64,000 nt of DNA from Saccharicrinis sp963665705 (GCA_963665705.1 OY762448.1:682001-746000); one strand, 5' to 3'. Shown: positions 1 through 8,451, numbered from the stretch's first letter. The notes: a model not told the origin generated them from the sequence alone. Program-made: numbers and translations.

Positions 1-211
1 TGAAATATTACTAAAATTATTCTGTTGGTATAATTGTTGAATTATCTTTATAGTCGATTAATCGAATAAAGAAGTAGAATAGTATTTTATTCGTACAGAA
101 AAAATGTAATAAGAAAAATCCCTTAATGTATTTCCTTTTTCTGTATAGAATAGTTTTTTCTATGATCTAGTACAATTACAAACAAACAAAATTTTAATTT
201 TTTTAGGAATT
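1..211. other. Leader region upstream of the chemotaxis receptor
   Basis: No gene is visible. An imperfect inverted repeat (arms about 89-103 and 136-151, both containing TACAGAAAAA in inverted orientation, spacer about 32 nt) lies 60-120 bases ahead of the receptor start. It could be an operator or an mRNA hairpin, but nothing in the sequence decides this. No clean TAnnTTTG promoter element was seen. Confidence 0.25.
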
Positions 212-2113
212 ATGAACTTACGGAACATTTCAATTCGTTTAAGGTTGACATTGGGGTATAGTATTCTGGTGTTATGTTTAATTATTGTGGGAGCTATTGG
301 TTGGATAGGTTTAAAAAATACAACTAATATAGCAAAGGTATCAAATGAAGTTAGGGACGTTCAAAGTAATTTGTTGGGTGCACGACTTGATGTAATGTAT
401 TATCTAAAGTTTACAGATTTTGGTGTAGTTGATAGGGCTAAAGAAAATTTAGATAAAGCAATGACTTACGTTGATTTGGCTGTTCAGGATTCTGATAAAA
501 GGATAATGAATGGCAATGAATTAAAAAATCATATTCAACTTTATAAAGATTCTTTTAATGAGTATGTAAATTTGGAAAAGAAGAAAGAACAAACTTATAA
601 TAAATGGTACAAAATCGGAGGAGGCTTAAGTGATATGATCTCCTCAAACAGTTTTGATGGAATTTCTTCTGTATCGCGAAAAATAATGAATCCACATAGT
701 TTATTACGAATCTCTGCCTGGGAATTTATAGCTAATCCTATGAATGCAGATGGTTCAATCAATGATATAGCAGAAAATAAGTTTAAAGCTAAATTAAGAG
801 ATTGCACTAATGTACTAGATTCATTTAAAAATAAATTAAGTGTAGGTTACCATAAACCAATTGATCATTTATTATCTCAATACAGTGAGTATGAAAAAGC
901 ATTTAATGAGTATGCTGAAACTATTGTAAAACAAGGAAATGAAGTTGCTAAAATGCAAAATGAAAGTACTGTTGTTGCATCGTTAGGAGGACAGTTAGTA
1001 AACGAAATATTGACTGAAGAAGAAGCGGTTTTGCGTGCGGCTGATAATAAAATTATTTTAGTGATTATTATAGCTCTGGTACTTGCAGCGATAGTAAGTA
1101 ATCGTGTTTCAAGAAGTATTATTAAGCCACTGGAACAAGGAGTTCTTCTTGCGGAAAAAATGTCAATGGGAGATTTATTTCATACTATTGAAATTATGGG
1201 GAAAGATGAAGTAATCAGATTGGCAATAGCCATGGATACAATGTGTGAGAAACTCAAGGAGGTAGTTGGTGAAATCATGAGTGGATCACAACAACTAACA
1301 GTAGCAAGTGAACAGCTAAATACAAATTCTCAATCTATTTCAACAAGTTCAAGTGAACAAGCTGCTTCATTAGAAGAGGTTTCAACGGCTATAGAAGAGA
1401 TGGTTGCTAATATTGAACAGAGTAATGATAATGCCGAAGAGGGAGAAATGTTAGCAGATAAAGCAATGGGAGCCATTCAAGGGGTTAGTAAAGAATCGCG
1501 AAAAGCAATGGAAGCTAATAAACGTATTACAGATAAAATTACTGTAATTAGCGAAATAGCTTCGCAAACTAATATATTAGCATTAAATGCGGCTGTTGAA
1601 GCAGCTAGAGCAGGACAGCATGGAAGAGGTTTTGCAGTTGTTGCAGCTGAAGTAAGAAAGTTAGCAGAAAGAAGTAAACTAGCCGCAGATGAGATTGTTC
1701 AATTGGCGAAAGAGAGCAATGATTTATCAATTAAATCAAATGATAAATTGGAGGCTGTATTGCCAGGTGTTAATCAAACCAATTTATTTATGAAAGAAAT
1801 TGCAGCTTCCTCTAAAGAACAAAGAACAGGAGCCGGACAAATAAATAGTGCTGTTCAACAACTAAACCAGGCAACACAAGAAAGTGCTTCCGGAAGCGAG
1901 GAAATGGCAAGTAGTGCAGAGGAGCTAAGTAGTCAGGCTATTCAATTGCGTGAATTAATTGATTATTTTAAGATTGAAGAATGTTTAGATATAGATACTA
2001 AAAATCAAACATCAAATTCATATACGAAGATTCCTAAACCAAATGTTCCTGGCATTAATGCATTAAACGTTATAAAAACTAATGTAAAGGAAGAGGAATA
2101 CGATGTGTTTTAA
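212..2113 (+). CDS. Methyl-accepting chemotaxis protein
   Basis: Transmembrane chemoreceptor that would signal through CheW/CheA to control motility or taxis. Visible layout: an N-terminal membrane segment (residues about 10-32), an extracytoplasmic mostly helical sensor region (about 35-275) of unknown ligand, a second membrane segment (about 279-295), a HAMP-like linker, and a long helical signalling domain. The conserved hairpin tip is clear (SQTNILALNAAVEAARAG then GRGFAVVAAEVRKLAERS). At 633 aa the length is normal for the family. The C-terminus ends in EEEYDVF, an acidic-aromatic tail that might be an adaptor-enzyme tether, but it is not the classic NWETF motif. No che genes lie nearby, so it is an orphan receptor here. 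Confidence 0.93.
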   Translation: MNLRNISIRLRLTLGYSILVLCLIIVGAIGWIGLKNTTNIAKVSNEVRDVQSNLLGARLDVMYYLKFTDFGVVDRAKENLDKAMTYVDLAVQDSDKRIMNGNELKNHIQLYKDSFNEYVNLEKKKEQTYNKWYKIGGGLSDMISSNSFDGISSVSRKIMNPHSLLRISAWEFIANPMNADGSINDIAENKFKAKLRDCTNVLDSFKNKLSVGYHKPIDHLLSQYSEYEKAFNEYAETIVKQGNEVAKMQNESTVVASLGGQLVNEILTEEEAVLRAADNKIILVIIIALVLAAIVSNRVSRSIIKPLEQGVLLAEKMSMGDLFHTIEIMGKDEVIRLAIAMDTMCEKLKEVVGEIMSGSQQLTVASEQLNTNSQSISTSSSEQAASLEEVSTAIEEMVANIEQSNDNAEEGEMLADKAMGAIQGVSKESRKAMEANKRITDKITVISEIASQTNILALNAAVEAARAGQHGRGFAVVAAEVRKLAERSKLAADEIVQLAKESNDLSIKSNDKLEAVLPGVNQTNLFMKEIAASSKEQRTGAGQINSAVQQLNQATQESASGSEEMASSAEELSSQAIQLRELIDYFKIEECLDIDTKNQTSNSYTKIPKPNVPGINALNVIKTNVKEEEYDVF

Positions 2114-2257
2114 ATTGTAGTCTTTTGTACTATTATTAGTAAATAAGAAGTAGTCCTCTTTTTACGTGATATATTTCTGACTGTCAATGATTATGTGTTT
2201 TAATTTTGCTACATATTTCTTTAATTTCTTATATTGTAAGTATTAAAACTAGACGAT

Positions 2258-2602
2258 ATGGATTTAACTGGAAGATGGAATTTTAAGGAAGAATTTGATT
2301 CGGGTAAAGATGAAGGTGTGGCAATTTTAGCACAAGCTGGAGATCGATTGTATGGGGTCTTAGATTTTACAGAATATATTGATAAAGAAACTCCATTTCA
2401 GGTTAAATGCCAACTTGAAGGCAAGGTTGATGGGGATAAGGTATCTCTGGAGATGGTTGATTATGAAATTATATCAGTAGAGCCTTTCGAGTATTTTCCG
2501 GAAAAAAGAGAAGGAGTAATTAATAAAAATGGTCAAATAGTAGGCTCTAGTGAAGATGAACAGGGAGTTTGTGGAGTTTTTGTTTTTGAAAAAGCAGAGT
2601 AA
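2258..2602 (+). CDS. Small unknown protein, 3' end altered by IS66 insertion
   Basis: 114-aa protein of unknown function; no family recognised. It has no signal peptide or membrane segment, is acidic, and reads as alternating beta strands (DLTGRWNF, GVAILAQAGDRLYGVLDF, VKCQLEGKVDGDKVSLEM), suggesting a small soluble beta fold. The last codons are affected by the IS66 insertion: the present gene ends GCA GAG TAA, with TAA supplied by the element's left inverted repeat. Removing the element and one target duplicate gives GCA GAT AAG TAG, so the ancestral protein would end ADK rather than AE. The change is therefore minimal and the protein is probably still functional. Confidence 0.7.
   Translation: MDLTGRWNFKEEFDSGKDEGVAILAQAGDRLYGVLDFTEYIDKETPFQVKCQLEGKVDGDKVSLEMVDYEIISVEPFEYFPEKREGVINKNGQIVGSSEDEQGVCGVFVFEKAE
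2591..2598. repeat. Left copy of 8-bp target site duplication (AAAGCAGA)
   Basis: AAAGCAGA immediately precedes the left inverted repeat of the IS66 element and is repeated exactly after the right end at 4666-4673. Eight-base duplications are the known signature of IS66-family transposition. Confidence 0.95.
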
Positions 2603-2683
2603 GCGTCTCCACGATAACGTATAGTTTTATGTGATAAAACTTTGAAGCTTTGTATCCTTATTTTTCACATCAAAGGATACATT

Positions 2684-3046
2684 ATGGTTTTTAATTTCAC
2701 AGAGGATACACGTTTTTACTTTTTTCACGAGCCCGTTGATATGCGAAAAGGAATTCATTCACTTTATTACCTGGTAAAAACTTCAGGAAATATGAATGCG
2801 CTCAATGGTGATGGTTATGTCTTCATTGGCAGGACTCGTAAATCTATCAAGGTACTAAGATGGCAAAGAGAAGGATTTGTTCTTTATAACAAGAAACTGG
2901 AATTAGGATGTTATACACTTCCACAACAGTTAAGAGACGGTGCTTTTATTGAGCTTGAACAGGATATTTTAGACAAAATGGTAAATTGCGTAAAGCACAA
3001 AAGTAGTTCTAATGAATTACGGATAAAAGCCCAGTTAACACTCTGA
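2684..3046 (+). CDS. tnpB: IS66-family accessory protein TnpB
   Basis: About 120 aa; the IS66 accessory orf2 product needed for transposition of this family, with unclear biochemical role. Diagnostic family signature is visible: FHEPVDMRKGIHSLYYLV near the N-terminus, and GDGYVFIGRTRKSIKVLRWQREGFVLYNKKLELG in the middle (quoted in part: YVFIGRTRKSIKVLRW). The ATG at 2684 is chosen over an upstream in-frame TTG at 2642 because family members start just before the hydrophobic-acidic FNFTEDTRFYFF segment. It lies directly upstream of tnpC in the same element, 25-75 nt away depending on the tnpC start. Confidence 0.92.
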   Translation: MVFNFTEDTRFYFFHEPVDMRKGIHSLYYLVKTSGNMNALNGDGYVFIGRTRKSIKVLRWQREGFVLYNKKLELGCYTLPQQLRDGAFIELEQDILDKMVNCVKHKSSSNELRIKAQLTL

Positions 3047-3119
3047 TACATAGTGACAAAAGACGAAAATAGTGCGAATTTTTCATGGTAAAATCGCACT
3101 ATTTTTGTATCTTTATGCC

Positions 3120-4592
3120 ATGACAGACAGGGAGTTAGCCATATTCTTACAGCAGCAGGTTTCAGAATTAACAGTTACAATTGTTTCTTTAACAAAAACC
3201 ATAGAAGAGCAATCTAAAGAGCTAACAGCCCTAAAGGAGGCTATCTTAGAGAAGGATAAAGATAGCGCACATCTGAAGCGCTTTGCGAATATTAACCTTC
3301 CTAAAAAGACCGAAAAACGAAAGAATACAACACCTGTACCTGCGAATACACCTAAAGCTCCCACTCCCAAACAAAGAGGTAATAATGGAGCCAAAAGAAA
3401 AGTATACGATAATATCGAAGAGCTTGTAGAAGATGTTATGCCGTCCGATGCTAGCTTTGACGAAAAGGCTGCTGTTTACCTGTTTTACTGCGATGTGATA
3501 AGATATGAGTATATTCCACCTCGTCTTATCAAACATATTTACCGCTGTAAAAAATATAGAATGGGTGATGATTTTTTCGAGGGCAGAGCCCCTATGACTC
3601 CTTTCATGAATTCTAATTTTGACAGCTCGTTACTGGCACACCTTATTCAACAAAGATATGTGTATAGCTTGCCAGTTGAACGCATCAATAAATACCTAAA
3701 TGAGATGGGCATTGACATGCCTAAGGCAACCACTCATGGATTAATTGAAAAATCAGCAGGGTTACTTGATAGATTAATGCCAGTACTCAAAAATGCTATT
3801 TTAGCTGATTCCTATATTCATTTTGACGAAACCTACCATACGATATTAGGTGGTGACAAAGGAAGTCGCAAGGGCTACTTTTGGAGTGCTTTTTCTCACC
3901 AAAACAATTTAATACAGTTCATTTATGAAAATGGTTCACGAAGCAAGACGGTGTTCACGGATTATCTACCTAGGGATTATAAAGGTGTGGTACAGACTGA
4001 CGGATATAGTTCTTACAAAGTATTAGAGGGATGGGATTATCCCAAGGCAATACGCTTAGGTTGTGTTCAACACTGCAAAAGAAAATTTATAGAAATTCAG
4101 GAGCAACCCGAAGCACAAGAAGTTATTGATCTATACAATCAATTTTATATCATCCGTAAGAAAAAGCCAAAAGAAAAATGGAAAGAGGCTTCCCTAAAAG
4201 TATACAAGAAGTTAGAAAATAAACTCAGAGACATAGAAAGAGATTCCGGGGTATTGCCTAACCACATATTAACTAAAGCTGCAGCTTACTGCCTGAATGA
4301 ACTAGAGTCCATATACAACATCATCATATCTACCGAATACGATCTGGATAATAATATAATTGAACGACCTATGCGCTATATCAGCCTTAGTCGTCGTAAT
4401 TCACTTTTTTGTGGTTCTAATGCAGGGGCCACCAGAACAGCTACACTTTATTCTCTAGCTATATCATGTAGATTGAATAATATAAATACATTTTCCTACT
4501 TCAAGGATGTTATGCAGCGTTTAGCAGAAAGTCCAACAATGACAAATGAACAATTACGCAACTTGCTTCCTGATAGGTGGGCGGATCAATAA
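3120..4592 (+). CDS. tnpC: IS66-family transposase TnpC
   Basis: DDE-type transposase of about 490 aa. Order of regions: N-terminal coiled coil of the leucine-zipper type (QQQVSELTVTIVSLTKTIEE), a basic linker, a zinc-binding-like section (CDVIRYEYIPPRLIKHIYRCKKY), then the catalytic core with aspartates in HFDETYHTILGG and VQTDGYSSYK and the glutamate in NNIIERPMRYISLSRRNSLF (split at NNIIERPMRY). Start: ATG at 3120, which gives the MTDRELAIF terminus, is preferred to an upstream in-frame ATG at 3087 or start at 3072, whose added residues look non-coding. Full length and without frameshifts, so probably active. Confidence 0.93.
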   Translation: MTDRELAIFLQQQVSELTVTIVSLTKTIEEQSKELTALKEAILEKDKDSAHLKRFANINLPKKTEKRKNTTPVPANTPKAPTPKQRGNNGAKRKVYDNIEELVEDVMPSDASFDEKAAVYLFYCDVIRYEYIPPRLIKHIYRCKKYRMGDDFFEGRAPMTPFMNSNFDSSLLAHLIQQRYVYSLPVERINKYLNEMGIDMPKATTHGLIEKSAGLLDRLMPVLKNAILADSYIHFDETYHTILGGDKGSRKGYFWSAFSHQNNLIQFIYENGSRSKTVFTDYLPRDYKGVVQTDGYSSYKVLEGWDYPKAIRLGCVQHCKRKFIEIQEQPEAQEVIDLYNQFYIIRKKKPKEKWKEASLKVYKKLENKLRDIERDSGVLPNHILTKAAAYCLNELESIYNIIISTEYDLDNNIIERPMRYISLSRRNSLFCGSNAGATRTATLYSLAISCRLNNINTFSYFKDVMQRLAESPTMTNEQLRNLLPDRWADQ

Positions 4593-4600
4593 TAAAAAAC

Positions 4601-4641
4601 GCCACATCAAAATAACGAATCAATTTGATGGGGCTTTTTTT
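4601..4641 (+). terminator. Terminator inside the IS66 element, after tnpC
   Basis: Arms GCC-A-CATCAAA (4601-4611) and TTTGATG-G-GGC (4624-4634) form a stem with one mismatch and a 12-nt loop, followed by seven T. It follows the tnpC stop and would end transposase transcription within the element. Confidence 0.7.
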
Positions 4642-4665
4642 GAGGGGCGACGCGGAGACGGATAC

Positions 4666-4673
4666 AAAGCAGA
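4666..4673. repeat. Right copy of 8-bp target site duplication (AAAGCAGA)
   Basis: Exact repeat of 2591-2598, directly outside the right inverted repeat. The next bases (TAAGTAG, 4674-4680) contain the displaced original end of the 2258 gene: joined to GA they give GAT AAG TAG. Confidence 0.95.
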
Positions 4674-4680
4674 TAAGTAG

Positions 4681-5028
4681 ATGTGAATAACAATAGAACC
4701 GCTTATACAAATGTGAGTTTTATGTTGATTTTAGTTTCTGGTTTTATTCTTTTATTTAAAATAAATTATGGGAATAAAATTGTAAGAGTATTCTCACCGA
4801 TTAGTAAAATGAGTTGATCCAGTTATTTATTTCAATTTATAATTGGATCAACCATTTACTATTGATTTGGACTGATTTATTAAATATACAGGTGCCACTT
4901 ATATTTTAATTATAGAAATTTTACTTGCTATAATATTCAGTGCTTTTTGTACTAGGTGGTCATAGCGCTTTAAGCATGGATCACTTAAAGCTGTATGGTA
5001 TAAATTAATAAGGATAAAGTTTAAAAAA
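4681..5028. other. Intergenic region without recognised gene
   Basis: No coding region is supported. One inverted repeat is visible: GTTGATCCA at 4813-4821 and TGGATCAAC at 4844-4852, with a 22-nt AT-rich spacer and no T run after it. It could be a weak terminator between the two converging genes (2258 gene and the Crp-type regulator) or a protein site. Confidence 0.4.
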
Positions 5029-5739
5029 TTATCCGAGCTTTGATATTTTTTCTAATGTTTCAATATCAAGAATGCGTATAATTCTACCATCAACGGTAAT
5101 TACTTTTTCATTTACAAATGTGGATAGTGTTCTTATTGCATTTGAAGTGGTCATATTTGAGAAGTTTGCTAAATCTTCTCTCGACAAATAAACATTTAAA
5201 GTAACGCCATCATCCTCTAAGCCATAAATATCTTTTAATACAAGTAAGCTCTCAGCTAATCTTCCTCTAATATGTTTTTGAGTAAGCGTAACTGTTCTGT
5301 AACGCGAAAAACCTAATTCCTGAGCAAGTGAACGAATGATATTTAAACTAAACTGATGATTACTTTCAAGTAGTTCGTAAACAACTGCTTTAGGAATATA
5401 AAAGATGGTACAAGGTTCAATCACTACAGCCGATGCAACATGAGGTCCTTCTGCAAAAAATGCCCGATAACCAATAAAACTAGTAGGATTAGCCATGCGA
5501 ACAATTTGATCTCGTCCTCCAAATCCAACTTTATATACCTTAACTTTTCCTGATCCAAGACATAATAAACTATCAGGTATTTCTCCTTCTTGATAGATTA
5601 CATCATTCTTCTTGAAATGTTTGACCTTATGATTGTTCAATACCTTTTCCTTTTCTTCGTCGGTAAGAACATCATATAATTGCGAAACATCTTTTATTGT
5701 AGGTTCAGTATTAAAATTGTTATCTATTCTTCTTGGCAT
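5029..5739 (-). CDS. Crp/Fnr-family transcriptional regulator
   Basis: 236-aa DNA-binding regulator. Residues about 25-150 form the cyclic-nucleotide-type sensor barrel (FKKNDVIYQEGEIPDSLLCL, GKVKVYKVG, TSFIGYRAFFAEG). A long dimer helix follows (NHQFSLNIIRSLAQELG), then a C-terminal winged helix-turn-helix (LSREDLANFSNMTTSNAIRTL). The Fnr cysteine cluster is absent, so it is not an oxygen-sensing Fe-S Fnr. The effector cannot be read from sequence. It has its own promoter (TTG-N20-TATTTTTG) with a palindrome over the upstream element, which suggests autoregulation or control by another factor. Confidence 0.9.
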   Translation of the reverse strand: MPRRIDNNFNTEPTIKDVSQLYDVLTDEEKEKVLNNHKVKHFKKNDVIYQEGEIPDSLLCLGSGKVKVYKVGFGGRDQIVRMANPTSFIGYRAFFAEGPHVASAVVIEPCTIFYIPKAVVYELLESNHQFSLNIIRSLAQELGFSRYRTVTLTQKHIRGRLAESLLVLKDIYGLEDDGVTLNVYLSREDLANFSNMTTSNAIRTLSTFVNEKVITVDGRIIRILDIETLEKISKLG

Positions 5740-5789
5740 CTTATGTATTATTAGCTCCGCTAGATTTATGTTTTATAACATAACGAGCC

Positions 5790-5820
5790 CAAAAATAGAA
5801 AAAAGCCCACATACTAGCAA
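5790..5820 (-). promoter_or_regulatory. Bacteroidetes-type promoter for the Crp-like regulator
   Basis: Read on the minus strand: TTG (5820-5818), 20-nt spacer, TATTTTTG (5797-5790), matching the Bacteroidetes pattern TTG-N19-21-TAnnTTTG. The start codon at 5739 is about 50 nt downstream. The TTG element is part of a perfect 7-bp-arm palindrome, CAACTAT-T-ATAGTTG, at 5818-5832, which may be an operator. Confidence 0.55.
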
Positions 5821-5873
5821 CTATTATAGTTGTAATGCAGACTTTTTTATCTTATTTTAAGTATAATAATTTG

Positions 5874-7523
5874 TTAAAACTTGGAAACCAGAGGGATTCT
5901 TCTTCCTAAACCAAACGCTTTTGAGGATACTCTGATAATTGGAGCTGTCTGAAAACGCTTGTATTCATTAAGATTTACCAATTTCACCGCTTTGTATACC
6001 ACTTCTTTATCAAATCCTTCTGCTATTATATTTTGAGGATGTTCGTTTTTTTCTATATAATTAAATAAAACTTTATCTAATACATCATAGTCGGGTAATG
6101 AGTCACTATCTTTTTGGTCGGGACGTAATTCTGCTGATGGTGGTTTTACAATAGTATTAACAGGAATGATTTCTTTTTCTTTGTTAATGAACCTTGCCAA
6201 ATCAAAAACATCAGTTTTATATACATCACCTAAAACAGATAATCCTCCATTCATATCGCCATATAATGTGCCATATCCAACAGCAGCTTCACTTTTATTG
6301 GAGGTGTTTAAAAGTATGTGTCCAAATTTGTTAGAAAGAGCCATTAATAAGGTTCCTCTAATACGAGCCTGTATATTTTCTTCTGTCACATCTGGATTTA
6401 ATCCGCTAAATAATGCTGCTAATGTATCATCAACACTATCTACTACATTTTTGATAGGAACAATATCATATTGAATTCCTAAATTTTCTGCTAAATCCTC
6501 AGCATCTTTAATAGAGTGATCGGAAGAATATTTAGAAGGGAGTAAAAGAACCCTCACATTTTCAGCACCCAAAGCTCTTTCTGCAATAACAACAGTCACT
6601 GCAGAGTCAATACCTCCGGATAAACCTAAGGTAGCTTTGGTGAAGCCCATCTTATTAAAGTAATCTTTAACACCTAAAACTAAGGCATCATGTATTAATT
6701 CTATCTTTTCTTTAGGTTCAGTACTAATAGCATTGTCTGAACTCATCTCTTCCAGATGGCAATATTGGATATCCTCATTAAATGAATTCAATTGCTTTAT
6801 GATTTCTCCCTGGCCATTTACAGCTAATGAACTTCCATCAAATACTAATTCTGTATTAGCACCAATTTGATTGACATAAAAAAATGGTATTTCATTTTTA
6901 GCTGCTTTTTGAGAGATGATTTGCTGACGAATTTGTCCTTGATTATAAGAAAATGGTGAAGCTGCAATGTTAATTACCATATCCGGATTTAATTGCTTTA
7001 ATTCCTTCATTGGTGATTTTTTGTAGAGCTTACTTTTTGCAAAAGAATTGAACACTGGTTGCTCATCCCACAAATCTTCACATATTGTAATGGCTAACTT
7101 TTTGCCTTTTAATTCTACTAAATTAAATTCGCTATTAGGTTGAAAATATCGGTATTCATCAAAAACATCATAATTGGGTAATAATGTTTTATGATGTATT
7201 GAATTTACTTTTCCTTCTGAAAGCACAAAGGCTGAGTTAAATAGTTTTTTCCCTTTGGGTTCGTGGTTAATACTAGGGCACCCAACAATAGCCATAATGT
7301 TTTTACATTCCTTAGCTATTCTATCCACATGAAGTAAACACTGCTCAACAAATTCCTCTCTTTCTAATAAATCAAGTGGTGGATAACCACACACAGCTAA
7401 TTCACTAAATATTATTAAATCACAATGATCACTTTGTGCTTGATTTATGGCATCAATTATTTTAGTTGTGTTGGAAGCAAAATTTCCAACATGGTAATTA
7501 AGTTGAGCTAATGCTATTTTCAT
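5874..7523 (-). CDS. nadE: Glutamine-dependent NAD+ synthetase
   Basis: Converts nicotinate adenine dinucleotide to NAD+ using ATP and glutamine; final step of NAD biosynthesis, cytosolic. The two-domain form is visible: an N-terminal nitrilase-type glutaminase with the Glu-Lys-Cys triad (Glu41 in FSELAVCGYPP, Lys in HHKTLLPNYDVFDEYRYF, Cys in ITICEDLWDE), then the synthetase domain with the ATP-pyrophosphatase loop LGLSGGIDSAVTV. About 549 aa from the ATG at 7523, which begins MKIALAQLNYHVG as is usual for the family; an in-frame upstream ATG at 7577 would add 18 atypical residues. Transcribed alone, towards the Crp-type regulator. Confidence 0.96.
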   Translation of the reverse strand: MKIALAQLNYHVGNFASNTTKIIDAINQAQSDHCDLIIFSELAVCGYPPLDLLEREEFVEQCLLHVDRIAKECKNIMAIVGCPSINHEPKGKKLFNSAFVLSEGKVNSIHHKTLLPNYDVFDEYRYFQPNSEFNLVELKGKKLAITICEDLWDEQPVFNSFAKSKLYKKSPMKELKQLNPDMVINIAASPFSYNQGQIRQQIISQKAAKNEIPFFYVNQIGANTELVFDGSSLAVNGQGEIIKQLNSFNEDIQYCHLEEMSSDNAISTEPKEKIELIHDALVLGVKDYFNKMGFTKATLGLSGGIDSAVTVVIAERALGAENVRVLLLPSKYSSDHSIKDAEDLAENLGIQYDIVPIKNVVDSVDDTLAALFSGLNPDVTEENIQARIRGTLLMALSNKFGHILLNTSNKSEAAVGYGTLYGDMNGGLSVLGDVYKTDVFDLARFINKEKEIIPVNTIVKPPSAELRPDQKDSDSLPDYDVLDKVLFNYIEKNEHPQNIIAEGFDKEVVYKAVKLVNLNEYKRFQTAPIIRVSSKAFGLGRRIPLVSKF

Positions 7524-7686
7524 ATTTGGACTATTTAATAAGAGATGAAAATTAAACAAGGATAGTTGATAAATCAATATCCATTATTATCATCTGTCTA
7601 TATGATTTTAGGAATACAAAGAAACATCAAAGAATTGAAGATGCAAATAGTGAGAGAGTAGGAATTTTAAATTATAGTATATAAAA

Positions 7687-7712
7687 AAGGGTTTCGAATT
7701 CCCGAAACCCTT
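7687..7712 (-). terminator. Rho-independent terminator after the beta-barrel gene
   Basis: Perfect 10-bp stem AAGGGTTTCG / CGAAACCCTT with a 6-nt loop. On the minus strand it is followed by a T run (the A run at 7683-7688). It lies 20 nt after the stop of the outer-membrane protein gene. Confidence 0.88.
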
Positions 7713-7732
7713 ATTCTTACAATATTATATTT

Positions 7733-8389
7733 TTAAAATATAACTCCAAAGTTAAATACCAATCGGTTTAAAACCGCTTTATCATCAATGGTTGAATTAT
7801 CAGTTATATCTGTTAATCCTTGATTATAGGTTAAACCAAATTTTAAGTAGGCATCCCCCCCGATAGAGTAGTGCATTCCGCCACCAAACTGATAGCCAAA
7901 ATTAATGAATTTTACTTCGTCATTAATGTTATTACCTGAACCATCATTTGTTTTAATATTAAACTGAGTTGTTACTCCAAAAACACCGTAAAAACTACTT
8001 CTTTGAAAATCATTGGTTTGTAGTTTTAATCTAAATGGAACTTCAAGGTACTTTAAACGGTACTCCAAAGTTTTTTTTGTCTCAGTTACAGTTTCGTCTC
8101 CAATTTTAAATGAGGATTCATCTTGATAACGTAATTTACCTCCTGTCGTATTAATAGTTAATCCTGTTGATAAAGCATAGTTTTTAGCAAAGAATTTATC
8201 CATTTCAACGCCAAAGTTATAGCCAAATAAGCTTCCGTTACTATCGATTGAACCATGATCGGATTTTAACCAACTGATTTGAGGGCTTAAAACAAAGGCA
8301 AACCTTAAGTCTGTTTCTCTATCGCTTTGAGCAAAGGCAGTATTAGCTATTATTAAGGCTAGAACAATTAGTGAGGTTATTTTTCTCAT
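7733..8389 (-). CDS. Outer-membrane beta-barrel protein (PorT-like fold)
   Basis: 218 aa with a clear Sec signal peptide (MRKITSLIVLALIIANTAFA, cleavage before QSDRE). The mature part is built of alternating amphipathic strands: FAFVLSPQISWLK, YNFGVEMDKFFAKNYALSTGL, YLEVPFRLKL, SFYGVFGVTTQFN, FGYQFGGGMHYSIG, LKFGLTYNQGLTDIT, and a C-terminal strand ending FNFGVIF with a terminal Phe, as expected for Bam-inserted barrels. The specific function is unknown; this type is common and functionally diverse in Bacteroidetes. Monocistronic, with its own promoter and terminator. Confidence 0.85.
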   Translation of the reverse strand: MRKITSLIVLALIIANTAFAQSDRETDLRFAFVLSPQISWLKSDHGSIDSNGSLFGYNFGVEMDKFFAKNYALSTGLTINTTGGKLRYQDESSFKIGDETVTETKKTLEYRLKYLEVPFRLKLQTNDFQRSSFYGVFGVTTQFNIKTNDGSGNNINDEVKFINFGYQFGGGMHYSIGGDAYLKFGLTYNQGLTDITDNSTIDDKAVLNRLVFNFGVIF

Positions 8390-8416
8390 GTTAAATAAGT
8401 ATTAGTATTGATTTTG

Positions 8417-8447
8417 CAAACATAAATAAAATAGTCAACCTCTTCAA
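8417..8447 (-). promoter_or_regulatory. Bacteroidetes-type promoter for the beta-barrel gene
   Basis: Minus strand: TTG (8447-8445), 20-nt spacer, TATGTTTG (8424-8417). Exact fit to TTG-N20-TAnnTTTG. The start codon (8389) is 28 nt downstream of the proximal element. Confidence 0.65.
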
Positions 8448-8451
8448 GTGT

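Larger units (their letters stand above)
2599..4665 (+). mobile_element. Complete IS66-family insertion sequence (2067 bp)
   Basis: The ends are imperfect inverted repeats: the left end starts GTAAGCGTCTCCACG (2599-2613), and the right end read on the minus strand starts GTATCCGTCTCCGCG from 4665. They share GTA, then CGTCTCC, then CG. Exact 8-bp direct repeats AAAGCAGA flank it. Inside are tnpB and the DDE transposase tnpC, with no tnpA, so this belongs to the two-gene variants of IS66. Both genes look intact and the target duplication is perfect, so the insertion looks recent. It sits at the very 3' end of the 2258 gene. Confidence 0.95.

Noticed and set aside
2911..3536. Minus-strand frames within the IS66 element
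   Set aside because: Antisense to tnpB and tnpC, which have clear family motifs.
4510..4710. Minus-strand frame spanning the right end of the IS66 element
   Set aside because: It crosses the element boundary and target duplication, so cannot be a native gene.
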